Source: OLB7 sp966250335
Lineage (GTDB): Bacteria; Bacteroidota; Ignavibacteria; OLB7
DNA: 64,000 nucleotides
Direction: 5' to 3'
Assembly (NCBI GenBank): GCA_966250335.1
Contig: CBINGZ010000007.1
Span: 1-64,000 of the forward strand
Under the pieces are notes generated by a model that saw only the letters and a list, made by a program, of their open reading frames with translations, made no database searches and had not been told where the DNA came from. The position numbers and the translations under genes were made by a program. This document shows positions 34,290 through 42,706 of this stretch, piece by piece. Within the stretch, counting starts at the first letter, position 1. Each line of letters opens with the position of its first letter.

Positions 34290-35147
34290 ATGAAACACCA
34301 CGTACTCCGATTCATCTTCGCCGTGTCGATCGTCGCGGCGGCATTTTTCACTGCCTCGTGCGGCGAAGAGGAACCTGGACGGGAGAAGGCTCCGGACGGA
34401 AAGATCGGAGAGCGCACCGAAGCTCTGATATCGGCCGCCGCATCGCTGAAGGAGGCGTTCACGGAGATCGCCGAAGCGACCGAATCGGCCGACACGACCG
34501 TGAAGATCACCTTCAACTTCGGAGCCTCCAACCTGCTCGCCCGCCAGATCGAGGAGGGAGCGAAGGTCGATCTCTTCGCGTCGGCGGCGGAGGAGATCAT
34601 CGACTCGCTCCAGGCGCGGGGACACGTCGTCGAAGGCGGCAGAGAGACGTTCGCCGCCAACTCGCTGGTCGTGGTCGGGGGAGTCGATCGATCCGATCCG
34701 CTTGCCGCGCTGACGAAGGAAACGTTGAAGGGATTCAGGCGGATCGCGGTTGCGGCGCCCGGAGTGCCGGCGCGGATCTACACCGAGGAGGCGCTGCACG
34801 CGGCCGGACTCTGGGAGGAGGTCGGCCCCCGGCTCGTCTTCGGCGAGAACGTGCGGCAGGTGCTCGACTACGTGGCGCGGGGGGAGGCGGAGATCGGGTT
34901 CGTCTATTCGTCGGACGCCACGGCGTTCGGAACAAGGGTCCGCGTTCTTCATCGCGTCGACTCCACGCTTCATCGCCCCATCAGATATCCCGCCGCGATT
35001 ATGACCGACGGCGGCAACACCCGCGGCGCCCGCTCGTTCCTCAAGATGCTCACCGGGTCGATAGGACGGGACATCCTCCGTCGCCACGGCTTCTCTCCGA
35101 TCGACATCGGCAAGCAGCCGTGGGAAGTCGGAGGGAAACAGGAGTGA
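34290..35147 (+). CDS. modA: ModA, molybdate-binding lipoprotein
   Basis: 285 aa. The signal peptide ends in a lipobox, FTASC (C24), so it is a lipoprotein. Family features: LISAAASLKEAFTEIA (anion-binding loop), FGASNLLARQIEEGAKVDLF, NSLVVV, GEAEIGFVYSSDA and a C-terminal FSPI. ModA binds molybdate or tungstate for an ABC importer. No modB or modC is adjacent, so the permease and ATPase must lie elsewhere or this is an orphan receptor. Molybdate supply is relevant to the molybdopterin enzyme at 959-3265. A strong terminator follows. Confidence 0.88.
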   Translation: MKHHVLRFIFAVSIVAAAFFTASCGEEEPGREKAPDGKIGERTEALISAAASLKEAFTEIAEATESADTTVKITFNFGASNLLARQIEEGAKVDLFASAAEEIIDSLQARGHVVEGGRETFAANSLVVVGGVDRSDPLAALTKETLKGFRRIAVAAPGVPARIYTEEALHAAGLWEEVGPRLVFGENVRQVLDYVARGEAEIGFVYSSDATAFGTRVRVLHRVDSTLHRPIRYPAAIMTDGGNTRGARSFLKMLTGSIGRDILRRHGFSPIDIGKQPWEVGGKQE

Positions 35148-35177
35148 GCTTCCGCCCCGCCCGTTCCTGAACGCACA

Positions 35178-35213
35178 AAGGCCGTGACGCTCGGGAGCGC
35201 CACGGCCTTACTG
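35178..35213. terminator. Bidirectional terminator after modA
   Basis: AAGGCCGTG (35178-35186) pairs with CACGGCCTT (35201-35209) around a GC-rich inner stem, then ACTGTTTC. It lies between the convergent modA and the YD-repeat-like gene. Confidence 0.85.
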
Positions 35214-35238
35214 TTTCATCCTTACGATTACCGATACA

Positions 35239-36246
35239 TCAACTCGTATAGTAGACAATCGTGCGGGCGTATGCCTCGCGGGGGGTGAACTCCCCGGCAT
35301 CGCCGATCGGGCGACGGTAGTGATCCTTCCTGATCCAGTTCCCCTCGGAGTCGTTCTGCAGAACGATCTTCTCCTCGTATCCGGCAACCGGATCGGAGAC
35401 CGACATTCCCGTCAGTTCGCCGTCCGCGCCGTAGGTATAGGAGGTCTCGCGCACCAGCCTGGGCTGGAAGTCGCCGCCGGTGTAGCGGTACGCCGACGCG
35501 TTGAAGGAGCGGACCCGGTCGAGGCGGCCCAGGGAATCGTAGCTGTAGGTCACCTGGGTCATGCTGTCGACGCCGCGATTGGTGAAGTCGAACTCCGTCA
35601 CCTCGGTCAGCGCCCCTCTGGAATCGAACGAGTTGACGATCCGGCGGCGCACGTCGCCGATGCTGTTGTACTCCACCACCTCGGTCGGCCGGCCGCGGAA
35701 ATCGTAGCCGTAGCCGGTGCGATCCTCGAAGATCTGCTTGCCGTTATAGCGTGAGACCTCCGCGAGGTTTCCGTCGGGATCGTACCTGTAGGCCGCGGTC
35801 TGGGTCATGAGGCCCGCGCGGTCGCGGATAAGAAGCTCGATCGGACGCCCGATCCTCTCCAGCACGGTCGTCTCGGTCGAGACCAGCTCTCCCTTCGCTC
35901 CGTAGGTCGTGCGCCGGCTCTCCAGCGCCACCGAATCGAGCGAATAGACGACTGTGCGAAGGAGTCCGCCTTTCGTCAGAGTCTTGTAGGAATGCGTGGT
36001 ACGGGCCGTCACGACCCCTGCCGGGTTGAACTCGCGGGTGTCGATCGGGAGGAACGCATCCTCGATCCACTTCCCCCCCTTCTTCGCCGCCGTATAGAGT
36101 CCCCCCTTCAGCGAAACGACCCGCACACTGCCGCGCAGCATATCCTCAGGGTTCGTGCCGAGGCCGACCTGGGCCCGCAACTGCTCGATCGATCCGCACA
36201 GGATCATCGCAGCCAGCATCAGCGGTATCATCGATCTCTTCATCAT
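35239..36246 (-). CDS. Exported protein with YD/RHS-like repeats
   Basis: 335 aa from ATG 36246 (36243 is an alternative). The signal peptide is IPLMLAAMILCGSIEQLRAQ. The body consists of irregular ~20-residue strands such as AAYRYDPDGNLAEVSRYNGK, TGYGYDFRGRPTEVVEYN, VNSFDSRGALTEVTEFDF and VTYSYDSLGRLDRVRSFN, which match the YD-repeat pattern of RHS proteins. There is no toxin-like C-terminus or protease core, so it is a short repeat-only protein, perhaps periplasmic or surface-exposed. Its 5' leader on the minus strand is strongly purine-rich. Confidence 0.6.
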   Translation of the reverse strand: MMKRSMIPLMLAAMILCGSIEQLRAQVGLGTNPEDMLRGSVRVVSLKGGLYTAAKKGGKWIEDAFLPIDTREFNPAGVVTARTTHSYKTLTKGGLLRTVVYSLDSVALESRRTTYGAKGELVSTETTVLERIGRPIELLIRDRAGLMTQTAAYRYDPDGNLAEVSRYNGKQIFEDRTGYGYDFRGRPTEVVEYNSIGDVRRRIVNSFDSRGALTEVTEFDFTNRGVDSMTQVTYSYDSLGRLDRVRSFNASAYRYTGGDFQPRLVRETSYTYGADGELTGMSVSDPVAGYEEKIVLQNDSEGNWIRKDHYRRPIGDAGEFTPREAYARTIVYYTS

Positions 36247-37214
36247 CGTATCATCCTCTCTCTGTCTCGATCTCTCTTGCTTGCTCTCTGTTCGTGCCGG
36301 CTCTCCTCCGGCAGTCATGTTCCTTCTCTCTGTCTCTCTCTGCTTCCGGTTCGTCCCGTGTTGGGACGGCCGTTTCGACTCTCTTGTTCCGGATCGGTCG
36401 ACCTCTCTATCGAGCGATCCCTTTCTCTACCGGACAACCGTTGTGACGTTGTCCTGACGCCCTGGAGATGTAAAAATTCATCCCCTTCAGCGTGTGTACG
36501 AACTTACCATCAATAATCGTGCCGTTGTAGATATCAATTGATAAAAAGGGAAGATATAGGTAACGAACTACTTCAAATCACGCCGGGCTTCCCTTTATTG
36601 ATATTGACCCGGAGATCGCCGAAATCGTAACGGATGGGATTGAAAAGATCCCGCCCTCTATCCCCTTCTCATCGGCTCAGGCTGAGGGAACGGCTCGATG
36701 AACTCTCCCTCCGCCGGTCACTGGATAAGTAACGGCAGCGCCCCGGTTTCGTTAGTGTCCGCGCTCGCGGCGTATCATGATCCGGCAGATGGAGCGGGCG
36801 GTTTCAGGGGCGTACGGCGGGGAGTAGGCTTGTTTCGGGGGGGTGGTAACAATATATTGACTCGCCGGACCGCCGGTCTCTTCCGCAGCTCTTCGGCGTA
36901 GTTTCCGTTATGTTTTTCCGACACACTGTACTTCTTCACGGCAGTCCGCAGCGTATTCCAGGCTGCCGAATAATTCTCTATGCAGGGGTGTATCATGATG
37001 CAGCATATCGATCCGATCGTTTGTTCTCCGCTTCCTCCACCTGTTCGGAGCATGATCCGCACGTTGTTCGATCATGTCGATCCTCCGCCTGTCCCTTGAG
37101 CGGGACCACCGGAGTCGGGATCAGGCCCGACCGCGGCATGGACGCCCCCTTCCGACCGGAAGGAGCGCGGCAGCTTCCGTTACGTCACTTCAGGAATTCA
37201 AGGCAGGTATTTTT
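36247..37214. other. 968-base stretch without a supported gene
   Basis: 36247-36440 is nearly all C/T (repeats of CTCTCTCTGTCTC), the leader of the minus-strand gene. 36460-36620 is AT-richer and holds a long imperfect inverted repeat (36545-36553 with 36588-36596 at its core). The rest is ordinary GC with only short open frames and probably contains the promoter of the TonB receptor. A 95-codon minus-strand frame (36775-37062) has no recognisable similarity and was not called. Confidence 0.6.
36523..36609. repeat. Imperfect long inverted repeat in the AT-rich gap
   Basis: AAAGGGAAG (36545-36553) pairs exactly with CTTCCCTTT (36588-36596). The flanks TATCAATTGAT and ATTGATATTGA extend the symmetry. 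The 34-base loop has no coding potential. It could be a hairpin RNA, a terminator or the remnant of a miniature element. Confidence 0.5.
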
Positions 37215-39440
37215 ATGACACGATATATTTTTCCTCTCACCGCGCTTATGGTCGCGCTGACATTATCGGCATCGGGACAATCGGACACCGGACGTGTGAT
37301 TTACGGTCACGTCGCCGACGAGGGGACGCTCGATCCGATGGTCGGGGTGACGATCCGGGTCGTCTCGTTCGGAGATGACACCACGGGAGTATCGAGATAC
37401 GGCACCTTCTCCCGCGCCGACGGCACCTTCGAACTCAAGCTGCCGAGGTCGGGTCCCGTGACGCTTGAAGCGCGCCACCTCACCTACAGGCCGATGCGGA
37501 TCACCGTCGCCGCCGGCGAGGAGGCGACGGAGTTTTATCTGGAGCCGGAGCTACGGTCCGAGAAGCCGGTGGTGGTGGAGGGAATCCGGCGCTCCAGATC
37601 GGTGGAGGACGCCTGCTGCCGCGTGGAGTCGATCCATGAGGAGGTGCAGCAGCACGCCCCCTTCTCCCCCTCGGTCAACGAGGTGCTGCGCAGGTACAGC
37701 TCATGCACCTCCACCCGGATCAGTTGCGCCGTCGACAACTCGGCATCGATCAGGCTGCGCGGTCTGGAACCGACCTATGTGAAGACATTGATCGACGGAC
37801 TCCCCGCCTTCTCCGGACTCTCATCGTTCTACGGGCTGAGCCTGATTCCGGCACATGCGCTCCAGACGATCAGGATCTCAGAAGGAGCCTCCAGCGGACT
37901 CTACGGCAACGGGGCGATCTCCGGCGTGGTCGATCTGGAGACGCGTCCGCCGACGGAGATCGACGAACTGAATCTTTCCGCGAACCTCTCCTCGCACCAT
38001 CCGGCCGAGGACCTGGCCGGGGATTTCAACGCCGGATACACCGGGCTTGTGGGGGATGTGGGGCTCGCGGTCTTCGCCTCCTACAACAGACACCCCGGCG
38101 GCGGACGCGAGTATGAAGGCCTGAACGAGGTGATCCGCGACGGTGAACGCTTTTCCGGGCTGGTGAAGGGAAATATCATGCTGGGAGATGCGACCGAACT
38201 GAAGGTCTCGCTCCTCGGCGGAACCGAATCGCGCCACGGAATCTACCTTCCCTATGCGATCGACGAACTCGCCGACGTATCGCGGATCGACGTATCGACG
38301 TCGGTCGCCCATTCACTGAGCGAAAGCGATGAGATCGAGGGGACGTTCATGGTCTCCGGAACCTCGCTCGACCGTGAGACACAGTCCGCCCCGCTCCTCT
38401 CCGCCGACCAGAGAATCCTCTACGGCCGCGCGATCTACAGGGGGACGATGGGGGATCACAGAATGACGGCCGGGATCGAGGCGCGGCACGATCTGCTGCA
38501 TGAGGGGACCGGGTACGATCTTGAGTACGATATATTCATCCCCTCCCTCTTTCTTCAGGACGAACTCGCTCTTTCCGACGAGTTCTCCATCCTCGGCAGC
38601 CTCCGCCTCGACCGGCACTCGCAGGCCGGGACGATCCTCTCGCCGCGCGGCTCGATACGATATGCTCCCCTCCCCGACCTGACGATGCGGCTGATGGCGG
38701 GGCGCGGGTTCAAGGGGGAGGCGCTCTTCGACGAGAACCATCTGACGTTCCACGGCGGCTACCGCTGGAGGCTGAACGGAGATTTCGGTTACGAGACATC
38801 CATGACCTGGAACTACGACGTGAGCTACAGCTTCGTCACCGAGGCGGAGTTCGGTCTGGACGCAAACTTCAACGCCTACTACACGACGATCGACGGCAAG
38901 GGGATCCCCCACCCCGACTCACTCGCCGCCGGAACGATCTTCTACATCAACAACGAGAGACCGACGCGACTCACGGGCATGGAGCTGCAGCTTCGCCCGA
39001 GCTTCGGGGAACACTGGAGCGGATCGATCGCCCTTGCGCTGATCAACTATTCGACGCAGGGAGAGAACGGCACCTACCACCGGGTGATCCTGGCGCCGAG
39101 CGCGAACCTGGACGCCTCGCTGATGTATCGCAACGATGAGATCGGGTTCACGGCGGAGGCCTGGGGAAGCCATATCGGATCGCAACGCCTGCCGACGAAC
39201 CCGAGCGGACTGACGGAGTCGCCCGCCTACACGCTCGCCAACATCCGGGTGGAGAAGGGATTCGGTCCCGTCGCGATCTTCGCCGGAGTGCTCAACGCCC
39301 TCGACACCCGCCAGGAGCGGACGATGCCGCTGGTCTTCGAGTCGGAGGCAAGCTCGTTCGACGCCGGGCTCGTCTGGGGTCCGCTGGAGGGACGCGAGTT
39401 TTTTCTGGGGGCGCGGTTGACGTTGAGCGGGGAGGAATAG
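37215..39440 (+). CDS. TonB-dependent outer-membrane receptor with cysteine-rich plug
   Basis: 741 aa from ATG 37215 (signal ALMVALTLSASGQS). An N-terminal carboxypeptidase-regulatory-like beta-sandwich (GHVADEGTLDPMVGVTIRV ... FELKLP, ~residues 25-110) is followed by the plug. The plug has five cysteines (DACCRVESIHE, RYSSCTSTRISC) and the motif GLEPTYVKTLIDGLPAFSGL. A beta barrel follows, ending LGARLTLSGEE. In Bacteroidota this cysteine-rich plug subtype often lies beside heavy-metal genes. The copper efflux operon 1.4 kb downstream supports a metal-related substrate, as inference. The terminator at 39473 separates it from convergent genes. Confidence 0.88.
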   Translation: MTRYIFPLTALMVALTLSASGQSDTGRVIYGHVADEGTLDPMVGVTIRVVSFGDDTTGVSRYGTFSRADGTFELKLPRSGPVTLEARHLTYRPMRITVAAGEEATEFYLEPELRSEKPVVVEGIRRSRSVEDACCRVESIHEEVQQHAPFSPSVNEVLRRYSSCTSTRISCAVDNSASIRLRGLEPTYVKTLIDGLPAFSGLSSFYGLSLIPAHALQTIRISEGASSGLYGNGAISGVVDLETRPPTEIDELNLSANLSSHHPAEDLAGDFNAGYTGLVGDVGLAVFASYNRHPGGGREYEGLNEVIRDGERFSGLVKGNIMLGDATELKVSLLGGTESRHGIYLPYAIDELADVSRIDVSTSVAHSLSESDEIEGTFMVSGTSLDRETQSAPLLSADQRILYGRAIYRGTMGDHRMTAGIEARHDLLHEGTGYDLEYDIFIPSLFLQDELALSDEFSILGSLRLDRHSQAGTILSPRGSIRYAPLPDLTMRLMAGRGFKGEALFDENHLTFHGGYRWRLNGDFGYETSMTWNYDVSYSFVTEAEFGLDANFNAYYTTIDGKGIPHPDSLAAGTIFYINNERPTRLTGMELQLRPSFGEHWSGSIALALINYSTQGENGTYHRVILAPSANLDASLMYRNDEIGFTAEAWGSHIGSQRLPTNPSGLTESPAYTLANIRVEKGFGPVAIFAGVLNALDTRQERTMPLVFESEASSFDAGLVWGPLEGREFFLGARLTLSGEE

Positions 39441-39472
39441 TTCTCCGCGGCATCGATATCTCATGGAACGAT

Positions 39473-39507
39473 AAACGCCCGGTCGAGGAGATTCGATCGG
39501 GCGTTTT
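39473..39507. terminator. Bidirectional terminator after the TonB receptor
   Basis: AAACGCCCGGTCGA (39473-39486) pairs with TCGATCGGGCGTTT (39493-39506, one G-T pair), followed by TT. The A-run on the left serves the minus-strand gene. Confidence 0.88.
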
Positions 39508-39527
39508 GGTTTCAGATGTATCGCGTT

Positions 39528-40037
39528 CTATTTCGCTTCGTTCTTCTCATCATCGTTCGGATCTCCGAGCTTGAACGTGATTGGGATTTCCAGCCAGGCG
39601 CTGATGGGTTTGCCGTTGATGAAGGCCCGGGTAAACCTTGTGCCTTTGATAGCATCAAGGACGGGCTGCTCGAACAGCTTGTCCGAACTGGAGATGAAAC
39701 GTGTCGTTGTGATCGTTCCGGTGGAATCGAGAAAGACCCTGACAATTACTTTTCCTTCGAGATTATTCCGTTGCGCTTCTTCGGGACACCTCAGCAGAGA
39801 ATATAGCTGTCGCTCATCGAACCAGGGTTCGACCTCGAGCGGGGGGCTAGGAGCTTCACCGATCCTCGACGTATCCTGAGCGCGCGTGATGAACGCAGAG
39901 AGTGATGCGAGCGAAACACGTCCACCGCTGCAAACGGCCCGACTCTCTGACTTATCGAGAACCGCTCCGTTCACAGAAACGAACTGTGCAATGGTTATCA
40001 GGGAAAGGGCGCAGAATGTTGACTGGAGCAGATACAT
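39528..40037 (-). CDS. Exported TonB C-terminal-domain protein 1
   Basis: 169 aa from ATG 40037. A hydrophobic N-terminal segment (TFCALSLITIAQFVSVNG) acts as signal or anchor. The C-terminal ~80 residues form a TonB-C fold: EGKVIVRVFLDSTGTI, LFEQPVLDAIKGTRFTRAFI, and GKPISAWLEIPITFKLG. There is no Pro-rich spacer as in true TonB. It has the same length (169 aa) and organisation as the next gene upstream, so the two are tandem duplicates. It could partner with the TonB receptor across the terminator or act as an unrelated energy-free domain. Confidence 0.75.
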   Translation of the reverse strand: MYLLQSTFCALSLITIAQFVSVNGAVLDKSESRAVCSGGRVSLASLSAFITRAQDTSRIGEAPSPPLEVEPWFDERQLYSLLRCPEEAQRNNLEGKVIVRVFLDSTGTITTTRFISSSDKLFEQPVLDAIKGTRFTRAFINGKPISAWLEIPITFKLGDPNDDEKNEAK

Positions 40038-40122
40038 GACATGAAAGGGTTGTTGAGTAATTGAAAACAGACTCGCAATAATCCGACCCAGCTTCATGCA
40101 GTTTAGGGCTGCGACGCGGACT

Positions 40123-40632
40123 CTACTTCCCTTCCTCCTTCTCCTCCTCGGGCTCCGCATCCCTGAGCCTGAAGGTGATCGGAATCGACATCCACACACC
40201 TATGGGCTTCCCCTTGAAGCGAGCCGGTATGAATCGCGTGGTGGTCACCGCATCAAGCACCGTCTGCTCGAATATCCTGTTCGTGCTCTGCTCGAAGAAG
40301 CTCGACCTGACGACCCCGGTGGAATCGATGTAGGCTCTGATCTGCACCTTCCCCTCGATATTGTTCCGCGCCGCCTCTTCAGGATACTTCAGTTTACCGT
40401 ACAACTCCGGCTCATCGAAGGCAGGCTCCTCGTCGACCTCGACAAATTCGTCGCTCGACGGTAGCTCTCCCGTCTGCGATGTATCCTGAGAATGAGGTGC
40501 GGATGGAGAGAGTGATATAAGCACAGGTACGGAGGATAATACTTCCCCATCGGGAAGCGATTGATCCGTCAATGCGAACGGTGCGGCGACGGCAAGGGAA
40601 CAGGCACAGAAGGTCGACAGGATTGAATACAT
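40123..40632 (-). CDS. Exported TonB C-terminal-domain protein 2
   Basis: 169 aa from ATG 40632. The N-terminal segment STFCACSLAVAAPFA mirrors that of the downstream copy (STFCALSLITIAQFV). An acidic linker (DEFVEVDEEPAFDEPE) precedes the TonB-C domain: EGKVQIRAYIDSTGVV, IFEQTVLDAVTTTRF, GKPIGVWMSIPITFRL. It ends in a Glu/Lys run. A TATCTTG promoter-like element lies 40 bases before the start. The stop is 85 bases from the start of the duplicate, so both are probably one transcript. Confidence 0.75.
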   Translation of the reverse strand: MYSILSTFCACSLAVAAPFALTDQSLPDGEVLSSVPVLISLSPSAPHSQDTSQTGELPSSDEFVEVDEEPAFDEPELYGKLKYPEEAARNNIEGKVQIRAYIDSTGVVRSSFFEQSTNRIFEQTVLDAVTTTRFIPARFKGKPIGVWMSIPITFRLRDAEPEEEKEEGK

Positions 40633-40671
40633 GGCAGGGAAGGAAATAATGATGTGATACCTGAACGGGGA

Positions 40672-40678
40672 CAAGATA
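40672..40678 (-). promoter_or_regulatory. -10-like TATCTTG before the TonB-C pair
   Basis: On the minus strand GGGTATCTTGTCCCC lies 40 bases upstream of the ATG and matches the word found at 34211 on the other strand. Confidence 0.35.
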
Positions 40679-40818
40679 CCCAATCGTCTCCGTTCCGACG
40701 CATCGTAATAGTACGATTATGCCGTTCCCCGACCGGCTGAACGAACCTTCCACCGACTATCGAAGTGGTAAAAAACAATAGGATCGCAATAACGGCCTCA
40801 GAATAACAGAAAACGAAA

Positions 40819-40855
40819 TCGGCGCCGTCGCTCCGGATGAGCAACGGCGCCGATG
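40819..40855 (-). terminator. Terminator of the copper operon
   Basis: ATCGGCGCCGT (40819-40829) pairs with ACGGCGCCGAT (40845-40855), with an inner GCTC/GAGC stem. Read on the minus strand it is followed by TTCGTTTTCTG. It lies just after the HMA gene stop. Confidence 0.88.
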
Positions 40856-40870
40856 CATCATGATGCGACA

Positions 40871-41074
40871 TCAATAGTTGTTGTCCACCTCGAACCCGGC
40901 GTCCTCGATCGCCGCGATGATCTGCTTCCGGTTCACCATCTTCTCATCGTACTCGATCTCGGCCTTGCCGAGCTCCACACTGCTCTCGTTCAACGGAAGA
41001 TGGGAGAGTGCCTTCCTGACGCTGTTCACGCAGCCGTCGCACGACATGCCGCTGATGTTGATCGTTTCCTTCAT
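40871..41074 (-). CDS. HMA-domain heavy-metal chaperone (CopZ-like)
   Basis: 67 aa from ATG 41074. A single ferredoxin-like HMA domain has the metal site GMSCDGCVNSVRKAL (CxxC) and ends AAIEDAGFEVDNNY. CopZ proteins carry Cu(I) in the cytoplasm to exporters or regulators. It is the last gene of the efflux operon, 86 bases after the multicopper oxidase. There is no signal peptide, so it is cytoplasmic. Confidence 0.9.
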   Translation of the reverse strand: MKETINISGMSCDGCVNSVRKALSHLPLNESSVELGKAEIEYDEKMVNRKQIIAAIEDAGFEVDNNY

Positions 41075-41160
41075 GACTATCCGGTTTGGGCGGCCCGAAG
41101 ACCGCGGTGATTGGTCGAATCCGATAACCAACGGAACCATCGAAGTAAACACGAAGATCC

Positions 41161-42660
41161 CTACTGAAGATCCAGCTTCACGATCGGCTCGGGATCGTCG
41201 ACCCCGACCGTCCCCCCGATCGTGAAATTGGCCATCATGCCGTGATCTTCATGCTCCAGGTTGTGACAGTGGAGCAGGTAGACCCCCTCGTGCCGGTCGA
41301 ATCGCACAAGGATACGCATCGTCTGGAACGGAAGGACGAGCACCGTATCCTTCCAGCCGAGCTCGGCCGGCGGGAGCGCAGTGCTCCCGGCGCGATCGAG
41401 CACCTGGAACTGCGTGCCGTGAATATGCATCGGATGCGGGTTGGAACTGCGGTTCCACAACGTCCAGGTCTCCACGTCGCCGAACGGCACGTTCCAGTCC
41501 ACGCGCTCGATCCTGTACGGCAGCCCGTTGATCAGATGGCCGTCCTCGGAGGCGCCGTGCCGCACCTGGAGCTCGAACGTTCTATCGCGGACGGAGAGAG
41601 AGGGGTCGATCCGCTCCACCGTCGAGAGGGCCTCCGGAACCGTGAACGTCTCCGTCGCCTCGCGGACCACATCGAACCGGAGGAGCGTCATCTCGGCCCC
41701 CTGCGGCGGCGGGTTCCCGGTCCCGGCAGCGGTCCTGATGCTCCTGAACTCCACCGATGTGCCGATCGGATCGCCCGAGAAGTCGACAAGGATCTCGACT
41801 CTCTCGGCCGGCGAGATCGAGACATTCTTGGCCTGATACGGCCTGTCGAGCAGACCGCCGTCGCTCGCGATCAGATGGAACGTCCGCCCGTCGGCGAACC
41901 CGATGTTGAAGATGCGGGCGTTGGAGCCGTTGAGTATCCTCAGACGATACAGTCCGCGCGCGACCTCGTGGTAGGGGTCGGGAGTGCCGTTGACGAACGG
42001 GGTATCCCCCAGATATCCATCCTCATGGTCGTTGATGATGGGAGCATAGATCATATCCCGCACGCCCCCCAGTCTCCGGTCCTGCAGCAGCAGCGGAAGA
42101 TCGTATTCGCCGTCCGGCAGCCCCAGCCCCGCTTCCTCATCATCCTCCACGATGAAGAACCCGGCCATCCCCATGTAGACCTGCTCCCCCGTCAGATGAT
42201 GCGGGTGCGGATGATACCAGTAGGTGCCGGCGCGCTGGTCGACCTTGAAGGAATAGTCGTAGGCGCCCATCGGATCTATCGCATTGGATGGATGCCCGTC
42301 CATGTCGTGCGGGACGATCAGCCCGTGCCAGTGGACGATGGTCGGGTCCTGCAGCCTGTTCACGAGGCGCGCGGAAAATGTCTCGCCGCGACGCACCCGG
42401 ATCGTGGGAGCGGGCCAGCTCCCCCCCAGCGTCCAGAGCCTTGTCGTGATGTCGGGCCAGACGTTCGCCGTCGTCTCCTCGGCGGTCATCGTTCCGCCGG
42501 CGAAGGGGGGTGGGAACCGGAGCGGTACTCCCTCCGGAGCGGCGAGCGTCCGTCGACCCGAAGCCGGAAGAGCGCCGGCCAGCGCGCGCGCGGAACCGAG
42601 TCCCAGCAGCAGACCGGTCCCCCCGGCCGTGCGGATGAATCGTCGTCGAGAACAGTTCAT
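41161..42660 (-). CDS. Tat-exported multicopper oxidase (CueO/CopA-like)
   Basis: 499 aa. Twin-arginine signal SRRRFIRTAGGTGLLLGL. Copper ligands occur in the usual order: HWHGLIVP, YWYHPHPHH, HPMHIHGTQF and LLHCHNLEHEDHGM with the type-1 site. The length and three-cupredoxin layout fit periplasmic cuprous oxidases, which protect by oxidising Cu(I). A Met-rich CueO-type insert is not obvious; a short GMMANF lies at the end. It is downstream of cusA in the same operon. Confidence 0.92.
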   Translation of the reverse strand: MNCSRRRFIRTAGGTGLLLGLGSARALAGALPASGRRTLAAPEGVPLRFPPPFAGGTMTAEETTANVWPDITTRLWTLGGSWPAPTIRVRRGETFSARLVNRLQDPTIVHWHGLIVPHDMDGHPSNAIDPMGAYDYSFKVDQRAGTYWYHPHPHHLTGEQVYMGMAGFFIVEDDEEAGLGLPDGEYDLPLLLQDRRLGGVRDMIYAPIINDHEDGYLGDTPFVNGTPDPYHEVARGLYRLRILNGSNARIFNIGFADGRTFHLIASDGGLLDRPYQAKNVSISPAERVEILVDFSGDPIGTSVEFRSIRTAAGTGNPPPQGAEMTLLRFDVVREATETFTVPEALSTVERIDPSLSVRDRTFELQVRHGASEDGHLINGLPYRIERVDWNVPFGDVETWTLWNRSSNPHPMHIHGTQFQVLDRAGSTALPPAELGWKDTVLVLPFQTMRILVRFDRHEGVYLLHCHNLEHEDHGMMANFTIGGTVGVDDPEPIVKLDLQ

Positions 42661-42706
42661 CGAACCTCCGATGATATATGTCGTTTCTGAAAATCGTGTA
42701 TCGATA

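Noticed and set aside
36640..36760. TPP-riboswitch-like words (GGCTGAGGG, GAAC, TGGATAA, GCAGCG)
   Set aside because: The GAAC-to-TGGATAA spacing is too long and the stem that should pair around GGATAA is missing; the downstream gene is a TonB receptor rather than a thiamine gene. Decisive test: covariance-model search.
36775..37062. 95-codon minus-strand frame in the AT-richer gap
   Set aside because: No signal, no domain, no clear start context; the Pro/Arg-rich end looks non-coding.
37000..37214. Cobalamin riboswitch upstream of the TonB receptor
   Set aside because: Neither the B12 box (AGCCAGGAGACCTGC-like) nor the core GCCACTG is present.
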